A stretch of DNA of 46,417 nt from an uncultured Bacteroidales bacterium (GTDB taxonomy: Bacteria; Bacteroidota; Bacteroidia; Bacteroidales; FEN-979). The stretch lies in the NCBI GenBank assembly GCA_903926565.1, contig CAIYJU010000067.1, positions 1 to 46,417 on the forward strand. The letters run 5' to 3'. The position numbers and the translations under genes were made by a program. The notes below the pieces were generated by a model. The model was not told the DNA's origin, searched no databases, and worked only from the letters and a program-made list of their open reading frames with translations. This document shows, piece after piece, positions 7,280 through 15,505 of this stretch; position 1 is the first letter of the stretch, and the number at the start of each line of letters is the position of its first letter.

Positions 7280-8383
7280 ATGTTTGTAAAGATTATTGGG
7301 AGCGGATCATTTCTGCCGGGTCTCCCAATCCCTGCAGAGGATGTTGACAGATATCTTGGTGAATTGACTGCCGCACCTGAAAAAGTACAGAAATGGCTCA
7401 AACGGATCAAGCCGCTGATGAAGGAGTTGCTGGAGATAGATTTTTACCATTTTGCACTGGACCCGGTAACAAGGAAGTTTACCGAAGACAATGTATCCAT
7501 GTCGGTTAAAGCCTCTGTGGAAGCCATTGCAGATGCAGGGCTGGAACCTTCGGACATTGAACTGATCGTTTATGGCAGTGCACACCAGGACCAGATGCCT
7601 ACCGCCAGTGTCAGGATCCAGGAGGCCCTCGGCATTGAACAATGTGGTGAGATATCAGTCCATGCAAACTGCACTTCAGCCTATAAAGCGCTCCTGCTTG
7701 GAGCCGACCTGATCCGCAACGGCCGTTATAAAAATGCGCTTGTTGTCTCTTCCGGCATCTCCTCCTCTGAACTTGTAGCCGAATACTATAATCAGCCACT
7801 GGTAAAAAAAGAGGAGCTCTTTTTACGCTATTTCCTGAGCGACGGGGCTGCTGCGATTGTTCTGCAGGCGGCAGAATCGGACAACAACGGGCTTTTTTTG
7901 GATTATAACTACATGGAATCCATCGGGGGATTCAAGCCATCTGCCATGGGCAATAAGCGCCCGGCCTATTACATGAATCCAAGGGAGGAGTTTGAGCTGG
8001 GTTATCATCATCTTGCCCAGATGTTCCAGGAGGAGCTTCGTGTCAATTTTCATGATCCTGACGGATCGGTTTTCCTCAAGGGGCTTAAAAGAATGTTTGC
8101 CAAATACCCTGTGAATCCTGATCATATAAAGTATTTTCAGGTTAACTTTCCCTCCAGGCACATCTCAGAGCTTATTATGGACGAGTGTGCAGACCTGGGA
8201 ATCACCCGAAAAACACTCTACTCAAAAATGAGTACGATGGGATATATCGGACCTCCGATGGCTTTGCTATGCCTCGATAAGATCAGGAAAGAGGAGCAAT
8301 TGTACAAAGGGGACATTATTCTCAGCTTTGTCACGGAGGTAAGTAAGTTTATGCAGGCAGGGTATGTGATAATGAGCAGGTAA
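7280..8383 (+). CDS. KAS III-like (FabH fold) protein with altered active site
   Basis: A 367-residue thiolase-fold protein starting at ATG 7280, four bases after crotonase B; longer in-frame starts overlap that gene and are unlikely. It opens with the FabH-like 'KIIGSGSFLP' and has the active-site cysteine at residue 131 ('HANCTSAYKALL'). Where FabH has its catalytic histidine (HQAN) this protein reads 'NFPSRH', and where FabH has the catalytic asparagine (GNTSAAS) it reads 'GYIGPPMA'. My alignment thus gives Cys-Asn-Tyr instead of Cys-His-Asn. Decarboxylative condensation by the standard route is doubtful. Options are an acyltransferase, as known for some KAS III relatives, or a condensing enzyme with different chemistry. 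It probably handles the starter unit or the final ligation. Confidence 0.75.
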   Translation: MFVKIIGSGSFLPGLPIPAEDVDRYLGELTAAPEKVQKWLKRIKPLMKELLEIDFYHFALDPVTRKFTEDNVSMSVKASVEAIADAGLEPSDIELIVYGSAHQDQMPTASVRIQEALGIEQCGEISVHANCTSAYKALLLGADLIRNGRYKNALVVSSGISSSELVAEYYNQPLVKKEELFLRYFLSDGAAAIVLQAAESDNNGLFLDYNYMESIGGFKPSAMGNKRPAYYMNPREEFELGYHHLAQMFQEELRVNFHDPDGSVFLKGLKRMFAKYPVNPDHIKYFQVNFPSRHISELIMDECADLGITRKTLYSKMSTMGYIGPPMALLCLDKIRKEEQLYKGDIILSFVTEVSKFMQAGYVIMSR

Positions 8384-8423
8384 ACAGATGAACAGGAATT
8401 AACCCATACGCCTCAACGCCCGT

Positions 8424-8447
8424 CCCCTTCTCCTTCAGGAGAAGGGG
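8424..8447. repeat. GC-rich palindrome, dispersed-repeat type
   Basis: CCCCTTCTCCT (8424-8434) and AGGAGAAGGGG (8437-8447) form a perfect 11-bp inverted repeat with a TC centre, followed by a GCAGGGGATGAG tail. Palindromes of this sort recur as small dispersed repeats in many bacterial genomes. It lies in the 97-nt gap between the KAS III-like gene and the first radical SAM gene and could act as a transcript-stabilising or attenuating hairpin. Only one copy is in the window. Confidence 0.5.
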
Positions 8448-8480
8448 TGCAGGGGATGAGGTTAATTAAATTTTTGATTT

Positions 8481-10019
8481 TTGGCTGATAAAAAGAAATA
8501 TACATTATTCCTGATTTCTCCGCGGCAGAAGTTCGTGAACTATCCCGCCCATAGCGAAATGGCTAAAATGTTCGGTAAAAAGCGGCTGATGATTCCACTG
8601 GCACTTCCTACCATTGCCGCGCTTACGCCTGATCATTATGATATACACATTTTTGATGAGGAGATTGAATCACTGCCGAAAAACCTGGTACCAGACATCG
8701 TCGGGATTACAACCCTGGCGGCAACCGGAATTCGGGCATTTGAGCTGGGGGACCATTACAGGTCGCTGGGCAGCAAGGTGATTTTTGGCGGACCCTATGC
8801 TTCATTCATGCAGGAAGAGGCACTGAAACATGGAGATTGTGTCATTGCCGGGGAGGCCGAAGGTAAATGGGAACAGGCCCTGGCTGATTTTGAACAAAAC
8901 AGCCTCAAACAGGTTTACTCTTCAGAGATTTATGTTCCTTATAAAACCCAGCCTCCACCACGCTGGGACCTGGTGAACATGAACAGGATCTTCCAGGTTG
9001 CAATCCAGGTATCCCGCGGATGCCCGTTTAATTGCGACTTCTGCCTGGTTTCCAAAAATTTCGGCAGGAAGATGCGCTACCGCAACATCGGCAATGTGGT
9101 AGAGGAAATTAAAGCAGCCCCTTCGAAATATTTCTTCTTCGTTGATGACAACCTTACGATCAACAAAAAGTACGCTAAGGAGCTCATGAGGGCCATCATT
9201 CCGTTGAAAATATCCTGGGGATGCATGTGCAGCCTGGATGTGGCAACCGACGATGAACTGCTACACCTCATGGCAGAAGCCGGGTGTTTTAACATCCTCG
9301 TTGGATTCGAATCACTGAACCCTGCCAGCCTGGATGAATCTCAAAAGCACCACAACCGGGGAGGCAGTATCTATGCTGAAGCCATCAATAAAATTCATGC
9401 GGCCGGCATTCATATCAATGCAAGCTTTGTGGTTGGCTTTGACAATGATACACTTGAAGAATTCGACAGGATTTTCGATTTCACCATGCAGCATAACCTG
9501 CCGCACGTAAACCTGCACCTGCTTAATGCACCCCCAGGAACAGAAACACACCGGAAATTCAGGGAAGAAGGCAGATTGCTGTCATGTGATCCGGAATTGG
9601 GTGTGGGTCACTTCCCTACTTTGCACTATATGCAGATGTCCCAAATCGGAATTTTTGACAAATACATGGAGACCGTCACAAAACTGTATTCATTTGATAC
9701 AATCCGGAAAAAAGGGGAGGCGCTTTTAAGCAATGGCGCCTTCACCCGGCCGGGCGGAGAAATATCAGCCTTCATGAAGGCACGGCTCTCGTGGATAACG
9801 TTTACAGCATTCGTCCTGACCAACGATCCTGACCGGAAAAAGTTATTCCGTTTTGTCATTAAACTTATCCGAACCAAACAGATTGCGATTGATAAAGGAC
9901 TTGGTTTTCTTTTGTCAATGCTGGGATATTACCGCCACATCCAGGAGCACCACCGGAACCTGGAGCAATACAGGATGATTGTCAGACAGCAGGATAAGGG
10001 TGCGTGGAAGGATAAGTAA
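8481..10019 (+). CDS. B12-binding-type radical SAM enzyme with HpnP-like (DUF4070) C-terminus
   Basis: A 512-residue protein in three parts. Residues 1-160 look like a cobalamin-binding Rossmann domain ('DIVGITTLAATGI', 'VIFGGPYASF', 'VIAGEAEGKW'); no DxHxxG motif is visible, which is usual for this class. The radical SAM core has the 4Fe-4S motif C181-P-F-N-C185-D-F-C188. The C-terminal half, from 'ASFVVGFDNDT' on, resembles the DUF4070 region of hopanoid C-2 methylase HpnP. Such enzymes methylate or rearrange unactivated carbons using SAM and often methylcobalamin. The start is TTG at 8481. It lies between the KAS III-like protein and the hydroxyacyl dehydrogenase, so the substrate is probably an acyl or polyketide chain; C-methylation is the leading guess. 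Confidence 0.85.
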   Translation: MADKKKYTLFLISPRQKFVNYPAHSEMAKMFGKKRLMIPLALPTIAALTPDHYDIHIFDEEIESLPKNLVPDIVGITTLAATGIRAFELGDHYRSLGSKVIFGGPYASFMQEEALKHGDCVIAGEAEGKWEQALADFEQNSLKQVYSSEIYVPYKTQPPPRWDLVNMNRIFQVAIQVSRGCPFNCDFCLVSKNFGRKMRYRNIGNVVEEIKAAPSKYFFFVDDNLTINKKYAKELMRAIIPLKISWGCMCSLDVATDDELLHLMAEAGCFNILVGFESLNPASLDESQKHHNRGGSIYAEAINKIHAAGIHINASFVVGFDNDTLEEFDRIFDFTMQHNLPHVNLHLLNAPPGTETHRKFREEGRLLSCDPELGVGHFPTLHYMQMSQIGIFDKYMETVTKLYSFDTIRKKGEALLSNGAFTRPGGEISAFMKARLSWITFTAFVLTNDPDRKKLFRFVIKLIRTKQIAIDKGLGFLLSMLGYYRHIQEHHRNLEQYRMIVRQQDKGAWKDK

Positions 10020-10037
10020 CAGGGTTGCGGCGGACAA

Positions 10038-10082
10038 GCATTTGACTTTTGATATTTGAATTTGAATTTTGATTTCATATTT
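10038..10082. repeat. Low-complexity TTTGA-rich stretch
   Basis: The sequence between the radical SAM gene and the hydroxyacyl dehydrogenase is built from repeats of TTTGA/ATTTGAATTTTGAT. Such iterated AT-rich segments are common in Bacteroidota intergenic DNA. It contains several TTTG triplets but no clean -33/-7 pair. Confidence 0.4.
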
Positions 10083-11105
10083 ATGTCAGAGATTAAAAAA
10101 GTCGGCATCATCGGACAAGGAAAGATGGGGACCAGCATCTTTAACTATCTGCTTGATTTCCATTTTGATCTGAGCTGGGCATGCAGTCCGGGAGCTGATA
10201 CGGAAAAAATTACCCGGCAGTTTGAACGCAGGATACGACGGTCGTTTGATGCCGGGATCATCGATCATCAAAGGTCAGAACATTTATTGAAAACAAAAAT
10301 TTCAAACGATTTAACTGTTTTACAATCCTGTGACCTGATCATTGAATCTGTTCCTGAAATCCCTGATCTGAAACGAAACCTTTTTCTCCGGTTGGATGAA
10401 ATTGTTCAGCCTGAAGCTATTTTCACTTCAAACGCATCTTCCATCAATCCTTCTGAAATAGCTCCTGGTGGCAGCCGTTCAGGAAAATTTGCCGGTATGC
10501 ATTTTTTCTACCCTGTACCACTGAAAAACATTGTTGAAATCACGGTTTGCCATGACACGACTGAAGAAACACAAAAAACAGTTGAATTTTTTCTGAAGAA
10601 CATCAAACGCAGGTACATCCTGCTCAATGAACATAACAGTTTTATTCTGAATAAGATTTTTCTGAATTTTCAAAATGACGCTTTCCTCCTTGTTGAGTCA
10701 GGACAATGCAGCTACCAACAAATGGACCAGCTTGTAAGGGCCTATTTCTTCCCTTTCGGGGTGTTCGATTTCTGCGACAGCGTCGGTATTGACACCATGT
10801 TGTCGTCCATCCGGAATTATACCAGGGATTATCCGCATAAGAATGCTTATTCCCAGCTGATTGCAACGCTGGAGGCTCTTGTTTTGCAAGGCAGGCTGGG
10901 GCTGAAAACCCAGGAGGGTTTTTATAAGTATCCGCTGGATGATCAAAAGGAAGAGGAGTCTGTAAATACGGCTGAGATTGTTGGTCATCTCCGTCAGTCA
11001 TGGCATTCCACTTTGAAATATTTCACTTCGGATCCGGCAATCCCGATGGATGATTTAAACCATTCAATCATGGAGTACTTCAATATTTCCAGTTTGCAAT
11101 TTTAG
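10083..11105 (+). CDS. 3-hydroxyacyl-CoA dehydrogenase family (HBD-like) reductase
   Basis: A 340-residue protein starting at ATG 10083 (nine codons after an alternative start in the AT-rich leader). The N-terminal NAD-binding motif is GQGKMG at residues 11-16. The catalytic pair of the family, His140 and Glu152 in 'HFFYPVPLKNIVEIT', is intact with the correct spacing of 12. The helical C-terminal domain ends with 'GRLGLKTQEGFYKYP'. It interconverts 3-hydroxyacyl and 3-oxoacyl thioesters with NAD(P)H. The cluster contains ketosynthases but no FabG, so this enzyme is the likely beta-ketoreductase of the assembly line. That assignment is inference from context; the family assignment is firm. 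Confidence 0.9.
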   Translation: MSEIKKVGIIGQGKMGTSIFNYLLDFHFDLSWACSPGADTEKITRQFERRIRRSFDAGIIDHQRSEHLLKTKISNDLTVLQSCDLIIESVPEIPDLKRNLFLRLDEIVQPEAIFTSNASSINPSEIAPGGSRSGKFAGMHFFYPVPLKNIVEITVCHDTTEETQKTVEFFLKNIKRRYILLNEHNSFILNKIFLNFQNDAFLLVESGQCSYQQMDQLVRAYFFPFGVFDFCDSVGIDTMLSSIRNYTRDYPHKNAYSQLIATLEALVLQGRLGLKTQEGFYKYPLDDQKEEESVNTAEIVGHLRQSWHSTLKYFTSDPAIPMDDLNHSIMEYFNISSLQF

Positions 11106-11147
11106 CAAAACTCATATTTTTTTTCGGTTTTCAAGGCTAATTCGGGT

Positions 11148-11155
11148 TATCTTTG
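11148..11155 (+). promoter_or_regulatory. -7 element upstream of the haem protein and ketosynthase genes
   Basis: TATCTTTG matches TAnnTTTG. The expected upstream box is poor (TTTT around 11128-11131). A start near 11162 would give a short leader to the ATG at 11178. Confidence 0.4.
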
Positions 11156-11177
11156 TAAAAATATAATCCTTTAAAAG

Positions 11178-11570
11178 ATGAAAAAAGTTGCGCTATTATC
11201 GCTGATCACCCTGAGTGTGTTCATTGCTATTGCCTTCATAATGAACCCTCAAACGGTTAATGCCTCAAAAAGGAGCAGTTCTGTAAATCAAGGAACTGCG
11301 CTGCCAGACAGCATTCAGATGATGGTTAAGAGGGCCTGCATGGATTGTCATGCCACTGATGGAAATTTCATGGCCAAGGGGAAAATTAATTTCTCTGATT
11401 GGGATAAGTATGATGCTGCGAAGCAGAGTAAAAAAGCCGCAGCAATGTGCAAAGTACTGACCAAAGGGTCCATGCCGCCAAAAAAATGGTGTACCAATAA
11501 TCCAAACGATGTTCCTACCCAGGCTGAGAAGGACATGGTATGCAAGTGGGCCAGCAGTTTAAAAAAATAA
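11178..11570 (+). CDS. Exported c-type haem-binding protein (Haem_bd-like)
   Basis: A 130-residue protein with an N-terminal signal or anchor (hydrophobic residues 4-22), a single c-type haem motif CMDCH at residues 54-58, and a possible distal ligand methionine in 'GSMPPKKW' (about residues 95-102). This is the layout of the small 'haem-binding domain' proteins of Bacteroidota. It should mature in the periplasm and carry electrons or bind small molecules. Its place between the hydroxyacyl dehydrogenase and the ketosynthase, 12 nt ahead of the latter, is odd because those enzymes are cytosolic. It may belong to a periplasmic oxidation step of the product, or only share the transcript. Confidence 0.8.
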   Translation: MKKVALLSLITLSVFIAIAFIMNPQTVNASKRSSSVNQGTALPDSIQMMVKRACMDCHATDGNFMAKGKINFSDWDKYDAAKQSKKAAAMCKVLTKGSMPPKKWCTNNPNDVPTQAEKDMVCKWASSLKK

Positions 11571-11582
11571 TCAATCAGATAG

Positions 11583-12803
11583 ATGTCAAAAGAAGTTGTG
11601 ATTTCAGGGATGAGCATCATTTCATCCCTGGGTTTATCATTGGAAGAAAACTGGAATAATATTGTAGCAGGAAAGAGCGGGGTTAAAAATATTACCCACT
11701 TTGATCCCAGCACATTGGCGACAAGAGTTGCTGCTGAAGTTCCTCCTGAATTTGAAGAATTATCCCGCCAATACATTAAAAAACGTGCGGGAAGTCAAAT
11801 GACAAGAGTTACCCGGATGTGTGTCACGGCTGCAAAAATAGCTGTCGCTGATTCAGGGATCGATTTCAACCAGGTTGACCGCACCCGTTGCAGCGTGATC
11901 ATGGGTGTTGTGAACACCGGGAATTCAAGTATAGAGAAGGATACAACACCGCAAAACACGGTGTTTAAAACAATGACAAACTCCATGCCTGCATGGATAT
12001 CTCTTGAATACGAGCTCATGGGTCCAAATTTTGCCGTAAATACAGCATGTGCATCTTCCGCATATGCCATCGCTTTCGGTTATGAAATGGTTAAAAATGG
12101 TCAGTCTGATATTGTTATTGTCGGCGGTGCTGATTCCATCATCAATTTTGAGGAGATCGAGGGATTCAATGCGCTCTATGCGTTATCTATCGCAAACGAG
12201 CCAGCCGGGCAGGCCAGCAAACCATTTTCCCTGGACCGTGATGGTTTTGTGATCGGTGAAGGGGCAGGAGTTCTGGTTCTCGAGTCAAAAGAGCATGCAT
12301 TGGCAAGGAATGCCCCAATCTATGCTGAAATTGCCGGATGCGCCATTACCAGTGAAGGATACAATATCATGGCTCCCATGAAAGATGGTGTGGGCATGGC
12401 TAAAACAATCGAACTGGCTATTATAAATGCCGGTGTACAAAAGAATGAGATCGGCTATATCAATGCCCATGGCACCTCAACCGAGCTGAATGACCGCTAT
12501 GAAACCATGGCCATCAAACAGGTATTTGGTGATCTCGCAAAACAGGTACCGGTTTCTTCATCAAAGTCAATGCTTGGCCATACTATTGGTGCTGCCGGAG
12601 CTATAGAAGCCATCATTACTGCGTTGAGCCTCAAAAACGGGATCCTCCCTCCCACCATCAACTACCTTAAACCTGATCCTGACCTTGACCTCGATTATGT
12701 GCCGAACAAATCAAGGGCTGCAGATATCCGGGTTGCCTTGTCAAACTCATTTGGTTTTGGAGGTCACAATGCGACCCTGGTATTTAGGAAATATCAAGGC
12801 TGA
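11583..12803 (+). CDS. FabF-type beta-ketoacyl-ACP synthase (KAS II), active site intact
   Basis: A 406-residue ketosynthase that extends a carrier-bound acyl chain by decarboxylative condensation with malonyl-ACP. The catalytic triad is complete: Cys156 in 'NTACASSAYA', His296 in 'NAHGTSTELND' and His333 in 'SMLGHTIGAAGA'. The C-terminal 'SNSFGFGGHNATLVF' is also standard. This makes it the clearest chain-elongating enzyme in the cluster and rules out a decarboxylase-only KS with a lost cysteine. It is followed by an ACP and a malonyl transferase, a minimal PKS/FAS set. No chain-length-factor partner is seen, so it probably works as a homodimer. Confidence 0.95.
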   Translation: MSKEVVISGMSIISSLGLSLEENWNNIVAGKSGVKNITHFDPSTLATRVAAEVPPEFEELSRQYIKKRAGSQMTRVTRMCVTAAKIAVADSGIDFNQVDRTRCSVIMGVVNTGNSSIEKDTTPQNTVFKTMTNSMPAWISLEYELMGPNFAVNTACASSAYAIAFGYEMVKNGQSDIVIVGGADSIINFEEIEGFNALYALSIANEPAGQASKPFSLDRDGFVIGEGAGVLVLESKEHALARNAPIYAEIAGCAITSEGYNIMAPMKDGVGMAKTIELAIINAGVQKNEIGYINAHGTSTELNDRYETMAIKQVFGDLAKQVPVSSSKSMLGHTIGAAGAIEAIITALSLKNGILPPTINYLKPDPDLDLDYVPNKSRAADIRVALSNSFGFGGHNATLVFRKYQG

Positions 12804-12821
12804 AATTTTGCGAAAAATTCA

Positions 12822-12829
12822 TATTTTTG
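12822..12829 (+). promoter_or_regulatory. -7 element upstream of ACP 1
   Basis: TATTTTTG matches TAnnTTTG, just after the ketosynthase stop. The TTTG at 12807-12810 is too close (11 nt) to be the partner box. The predicted start near 12836 favours ATG 12848 over the in-frame TTG at 12827 as the ACP start. Confidence 0.35.
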
Positions 12830-12847
12830 CAAAAAAGTAAAGATGCC

Positions 12848-13156
12848 ATGGCTAAAATAACGGATGAAATAAGGAAGGAAGTCAAAGAGATCGTTTACAG
12901 TTTTTTTGCCGAAGAGTGTGAAGCTGATATTGTACAGATAAATGAAAACACCAGCATTATCAACGATCTCGATGGAGATTCCCTGATGTTCCTGGAACTG
13001 ATAGAAATATTCAAAAAAAAGTACAGCCTCGATATTGAACTGAAAGTAATTGGCAAATATGCTGTAAAACACCCTGTCTCAACAATCGGGCAGTTAATCG
13101 ATATGCAATTGCTTATCATTGAACATGAGAACCACCTCCTTGAGCTGGATCATTAA
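12848..13156 (+). CDS. Acyl carrier protein 1
   Basis: A 102-residue carrier protein starting at ATG 12848. The phosphopantetheine attachment serine is Ser45 in 'NDLDGDSLMFLELIEIF', a D-G-D-S variant of the usual D-S-L/D-S-V motif. It is acidic and helical like other ACPs. Directly downstream of the FabF-type ketosynthase and upstream of the malonyl transferase, it is the probable carrier for extender units or the growing chain. The helix after the serine has 'SLMFLELIE' in place of the common 'SLDTVELV', which sets it apart from primary-metabolism ACPs. No phosphopantetheinyl transferase is encoded in the window. Confidence 0.85.
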   Translation: MAKITDEIRKEVKEIVYSFFAEECEADIVQINENTSIINDLDGDSLMFLELIEIFKKKYSLDIELKVIGKYAVKHPVSTIGQLIDMQLLIIEHENHLLELDH

Positions 13157-13171
13157 ACTGCCTGTATCAAG

Positions 13172-14080
13172 TTGCCCGACAATCAAATAGCTTTTGTATT
13201 TCCGGCTTTTCCGGGTGATTATACTGATCATCCCGGTAAGACATTGCCTGGTTTTGAGGAACAATTCAACTCCCTGCTTGCCCGTGCGGCCGGTTTTACT
13301 GACCCCGAACTGGCCGGTTTTGGTTTCGAGGTTTGTAATTTTCTGCAGGATGAATTACGCACCCAGTATATCACCTATATCTATAGTTGCACTATATCCG
13401 TTGTGTTTAGAAAAGCTCACATTTCTCCTGTCATTACTGCAGGTTACAGCATGGGTATCTATGCAGCACTCTTTGATGCCGGGGCAATATCGTTTGAAAC
13501 CGGGTTGCAGTTGATCAAATATGCCTATATTTCGCTCAGGGCATCGCTGGGCAAGGAAAAATATGCGATGGGAACGTTTATTGGCCTTAGCGAAATTGAC
13601 ATTCTGCAGCTGATTGATCAATGCAGCCTTCGGGTCGAAATCACCAACCAGAATGCTGCATACTCCTTTGTGGTTTCGGGTTACCAGACTGATATCCATA
13701 AGCTTATTGAACTAGCAAAGGAAGAAGGCGCCCTGCATGCACGCGACCTCGCTGTCTCAATTCCTTACCATTCAAGCTATTTGAAAGACGGCGCCACCGA
13801 TTTTGCGGATCAGGCAGGACATTTGACCATAAAGGCACCCGGATTCGCTGTTATTTCAATGATTGACCAGATCTCATTGTCAACACCGGAAATCATCAGG
13901 CAGGAGATCTGCCGGAATCTTTTTCAACCACTTAACTGGTATAAAACCATGCAGGTTCTTCTAAGCCGGAACATCGGAACATATGCAGAATGTGGCCCTT
14001 CCAGCGGATTAGCCAAAAATGCAAAATTTGTCGACGGGGTCAAATTTTTCCCGCTGCCCTCCATTTTGCCCGGATCCTGA
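13172..14080 (+). CDS. FabD-like malonyl-CoA:ACP acyltransferase
   Basis: A 302-residue stand-alone acyltransferase that loads malonyl (or a related unit) from CoA onto an ACP. The nucleophile motif is 'GYSMG' with Ser93 and the catalytic histidine is His200 in 'SIPYHSSY'. An arginine in 'YISLRASLG' could bind the malonyl carboxylate, which favours malonyl over a neutral acyl group. The C-terminal 'YAECGPSSGLAKN' fits the family's 'E-x-G-P' segment. The start is TTG at 13172, 15 nt after ACP 1. Its last 41 nt overlap the end of the opposite-strand radical SAM gene. Confidence 0.88.
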   Translation: MPDNQIAFVFPAFPGDYTDHPGKTLPGFEEQFNSLLARAAGFTDPELAGFGFEVCNFLQDELRTQYITYIYSCTISVVFRKAHISPVITAGYSMGIYAALFDAGAISFETGLQLIKYAYISLRASLGKEKYAMGTFIGLSEIDILQLIDQCSLRVEITNQNAAYSFVVSGYQTDIHKLIELAKEEGALHARDLAVSIPYHSSYLKDGATDFADQAGHLTIKAPGFAVISMIDQISLSTPEIIRQEICRNLFQPLNWYKTMQVLLSRNIGTYAECGPSSGLAKNAKFVDGVKFFPLPSILPGS

Positions 14081-15464
14081 TCAGGGTTCTGAACATCGGT
14101 TCTTCAAATCCATCTAATCTGCGTAATTCAAGGGCTTCGGTGATCATTTGAGGAGATGGCGCAGTCTCCAGGGCAGGAATACAATGCGGGCGGGTTAATG
14201 AGGCGCTTCTGATCAGGTCGTTAAGAACCTGTTTCGATATTTTTTTTGAATAATAATAAGCTGATGGCTGAAGTAAGGAGTCTCCTGCCGCAAATCTCAA
14301 CTCCTCCAGCGCTAATTTGTGCAATGGGGTATTCGGATAGATTCTGAGCCCGGCATTCATATATACAAGGTCGGCTGGATTGACGAAATTGTCAATAAAA
14401 TCAGTAGTTTCACGAAAAGTAACTTCATCTTCACCGGGCCCGCCGAAAAGGAAAAACCACATGGTCGGGATGTTGAATTTTTTAATCAGCCGGGCCATCT
14501 TCTCGATTTCATCCAGGGTAAAACCCTTGTTAAGGTTTTCCAGCATCCGCGGAGAGGCACTGTCGGGAGTTGCATCGATCTGTACAAACCCTGCCCTGGC
14601 CATGAGATCAAATAACTCGTCACTGGTATGCCTTGGGTTCATTCCCATGGTTCTGAGCCTTACTTTCAAGTTCCTCCTGATGATCTCCCGGCAAATCGAT
14701 TCTGCATGCCCACCGGGATCATTGAAAGTTGAATCAACAAATTCAAAGGTGATATAACCCAGTCTCTTATGCGCTTGTTCAATCTCATCGGCAATATCAC
14801 CCGGGCTGCGGGTACGGAATTTCCGCCCTTCGATCTGGGGATAGGTGCAATAGATGCATCCATGAGAACATCCACGTTTGGTCTGGACAGAATAGACTCC
14901 TTTGACCAGGTAGGGTGAAAAGTCAATCCACTTGTCAATCTCGGAAAAATTGGCGGCAGCCGGCTTTAAAAATGCAAATCCGGAACCTTTTTGAACTTTT
15001 TTGCTAAAGGATGTGAGTAAATTGGGAATGTCGGAGGTACTTGAACCAGATTGAATTCTGTCGAGCAATACCGGTAAAATTGCTTCTGCCTCCCCTGCAA
15101 TGCCAAAATCAGCGCCGGTGATTTCCATTATTTCAGTCGGGAAGATGCTGAATCCGCTCCCTCCCACAATGATGGTGGCTTTCGTTATCCTTTTAACCGG
15201 GGTAATGAACTTTTCGAGAATTCCATCCAGATAATATATTTGACGATCCTGTACCACATCATCTATATTCCTGATACTAAACCCTATAACATCAGGTAAA
15301 AATTGAATAACCAATGCTTCGAGCCCCTTTCCCTCATCAAATACGCCATCGTAAATTTTCACTTCATGCCGGTCAGCGAGTGCATTGGCAAGCATACACA
15401 AACCCAGAGGCGGCACCGGATACGGCGCTTTCTCAATATTGGTATTTACAAGCAGCACTCTCAT
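14040..15464 (-). CDS. B12-binding-type radical SAM enzyme (minus strand, 474 aa)
   Basis: The N-terminal region (residues 1-140) is a cobalamin-binding-type Rossmann domain beginning 'MRVLLVNTNIEK' and 'PPLGLCMLANAL', with 'DVIGFSIRN' and 'GIAGEAEAILP'. The radical SAM motif is C199-S-H-G-C203-I-Y-C206. The rest is a TIM-barrel core with 'FLFGGPGEDEVTF' and a helical C-terminus. It resembles BchE-type enzymes in layout, which do methylation, cyclisation or oxidative chemistry. It lies downstream of the second minus-strand radical SAM gene, 41 nt apart, so these two form their own operon against the direction of the cluster. Substrate is unknown. Confidence 0.85.
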   Translation of the reverse strand: MRVLLVNTNIEKAPYPVPPLGLCMLANALADRHEVKIYDGVFDEGKGLEALVIQFLPDVIGFSIRNIDDVVQDRQIYYLDGILEKFITPVKRITKATIIVGGSGFSIFPTEIMEITGADFGIAGEAEAILPVLLDRIQSGSSTSDIPNLLTSFSKKVQKGSGFAFLKPAAANFSEIDKWIDFSPYLVKGVYSVQTKRGCSHGCIYCTYPQIEGRKFRTRSPGDIADEIEQAHKRLGYITFEFVDSTFNDPGGHAESICREIIRRNLKVRLRTMGMNPRHTSDELFDLMARAGFVQIDATPDSASPRMLENLNKGFTLDEIEKMARLIKKFNIPTMWFFLFGGPGEDEVTFRETTDFIDNFVNPADLVYMNAGLRIYPNTPLHKLALEELRFAAGDSLLQPSAYYYSKKISKQVLNDLIRSASLTRPHCIPALETAPSPQMITEALELRRLDGFEEPMFRTLIRIRAKWRAAGKI

Positions 15465-15466
15465 TC

Positions 15467-15504
15467 TTCGTTATTCGAAATTCGTTATTCAATATTCGAT
15501 ATTC
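15467..15504. repeat. Short direct repeats of TTCGTTATTC between two radical SAM genes
   Basis: TTCGTTATTC occurs at 15467-15476 and 15481-15490, followed by the related AATATTCGATATTC (15491-15504). It fills the 41-nt gap between the two minus-strand radical SAM genes. It is low-complexity AT-rich spacer; no function can be assigned. Confidence 0.4.
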
Positions 15505-15505
15505 T

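Noticed and set aside
5871..8383. HMG-CoA-synthase beta-branching cassette (ECH1, ECH2, HCS)
   Set aside because: Two crotonases sit beside a thiolase-fold enzyme, but that enzyme reads as KAS III-like. No HMG-CoA-synthase motif and no Cys-less decarboxylating KS are present; the FabF-type KS has all its catalytic residues.
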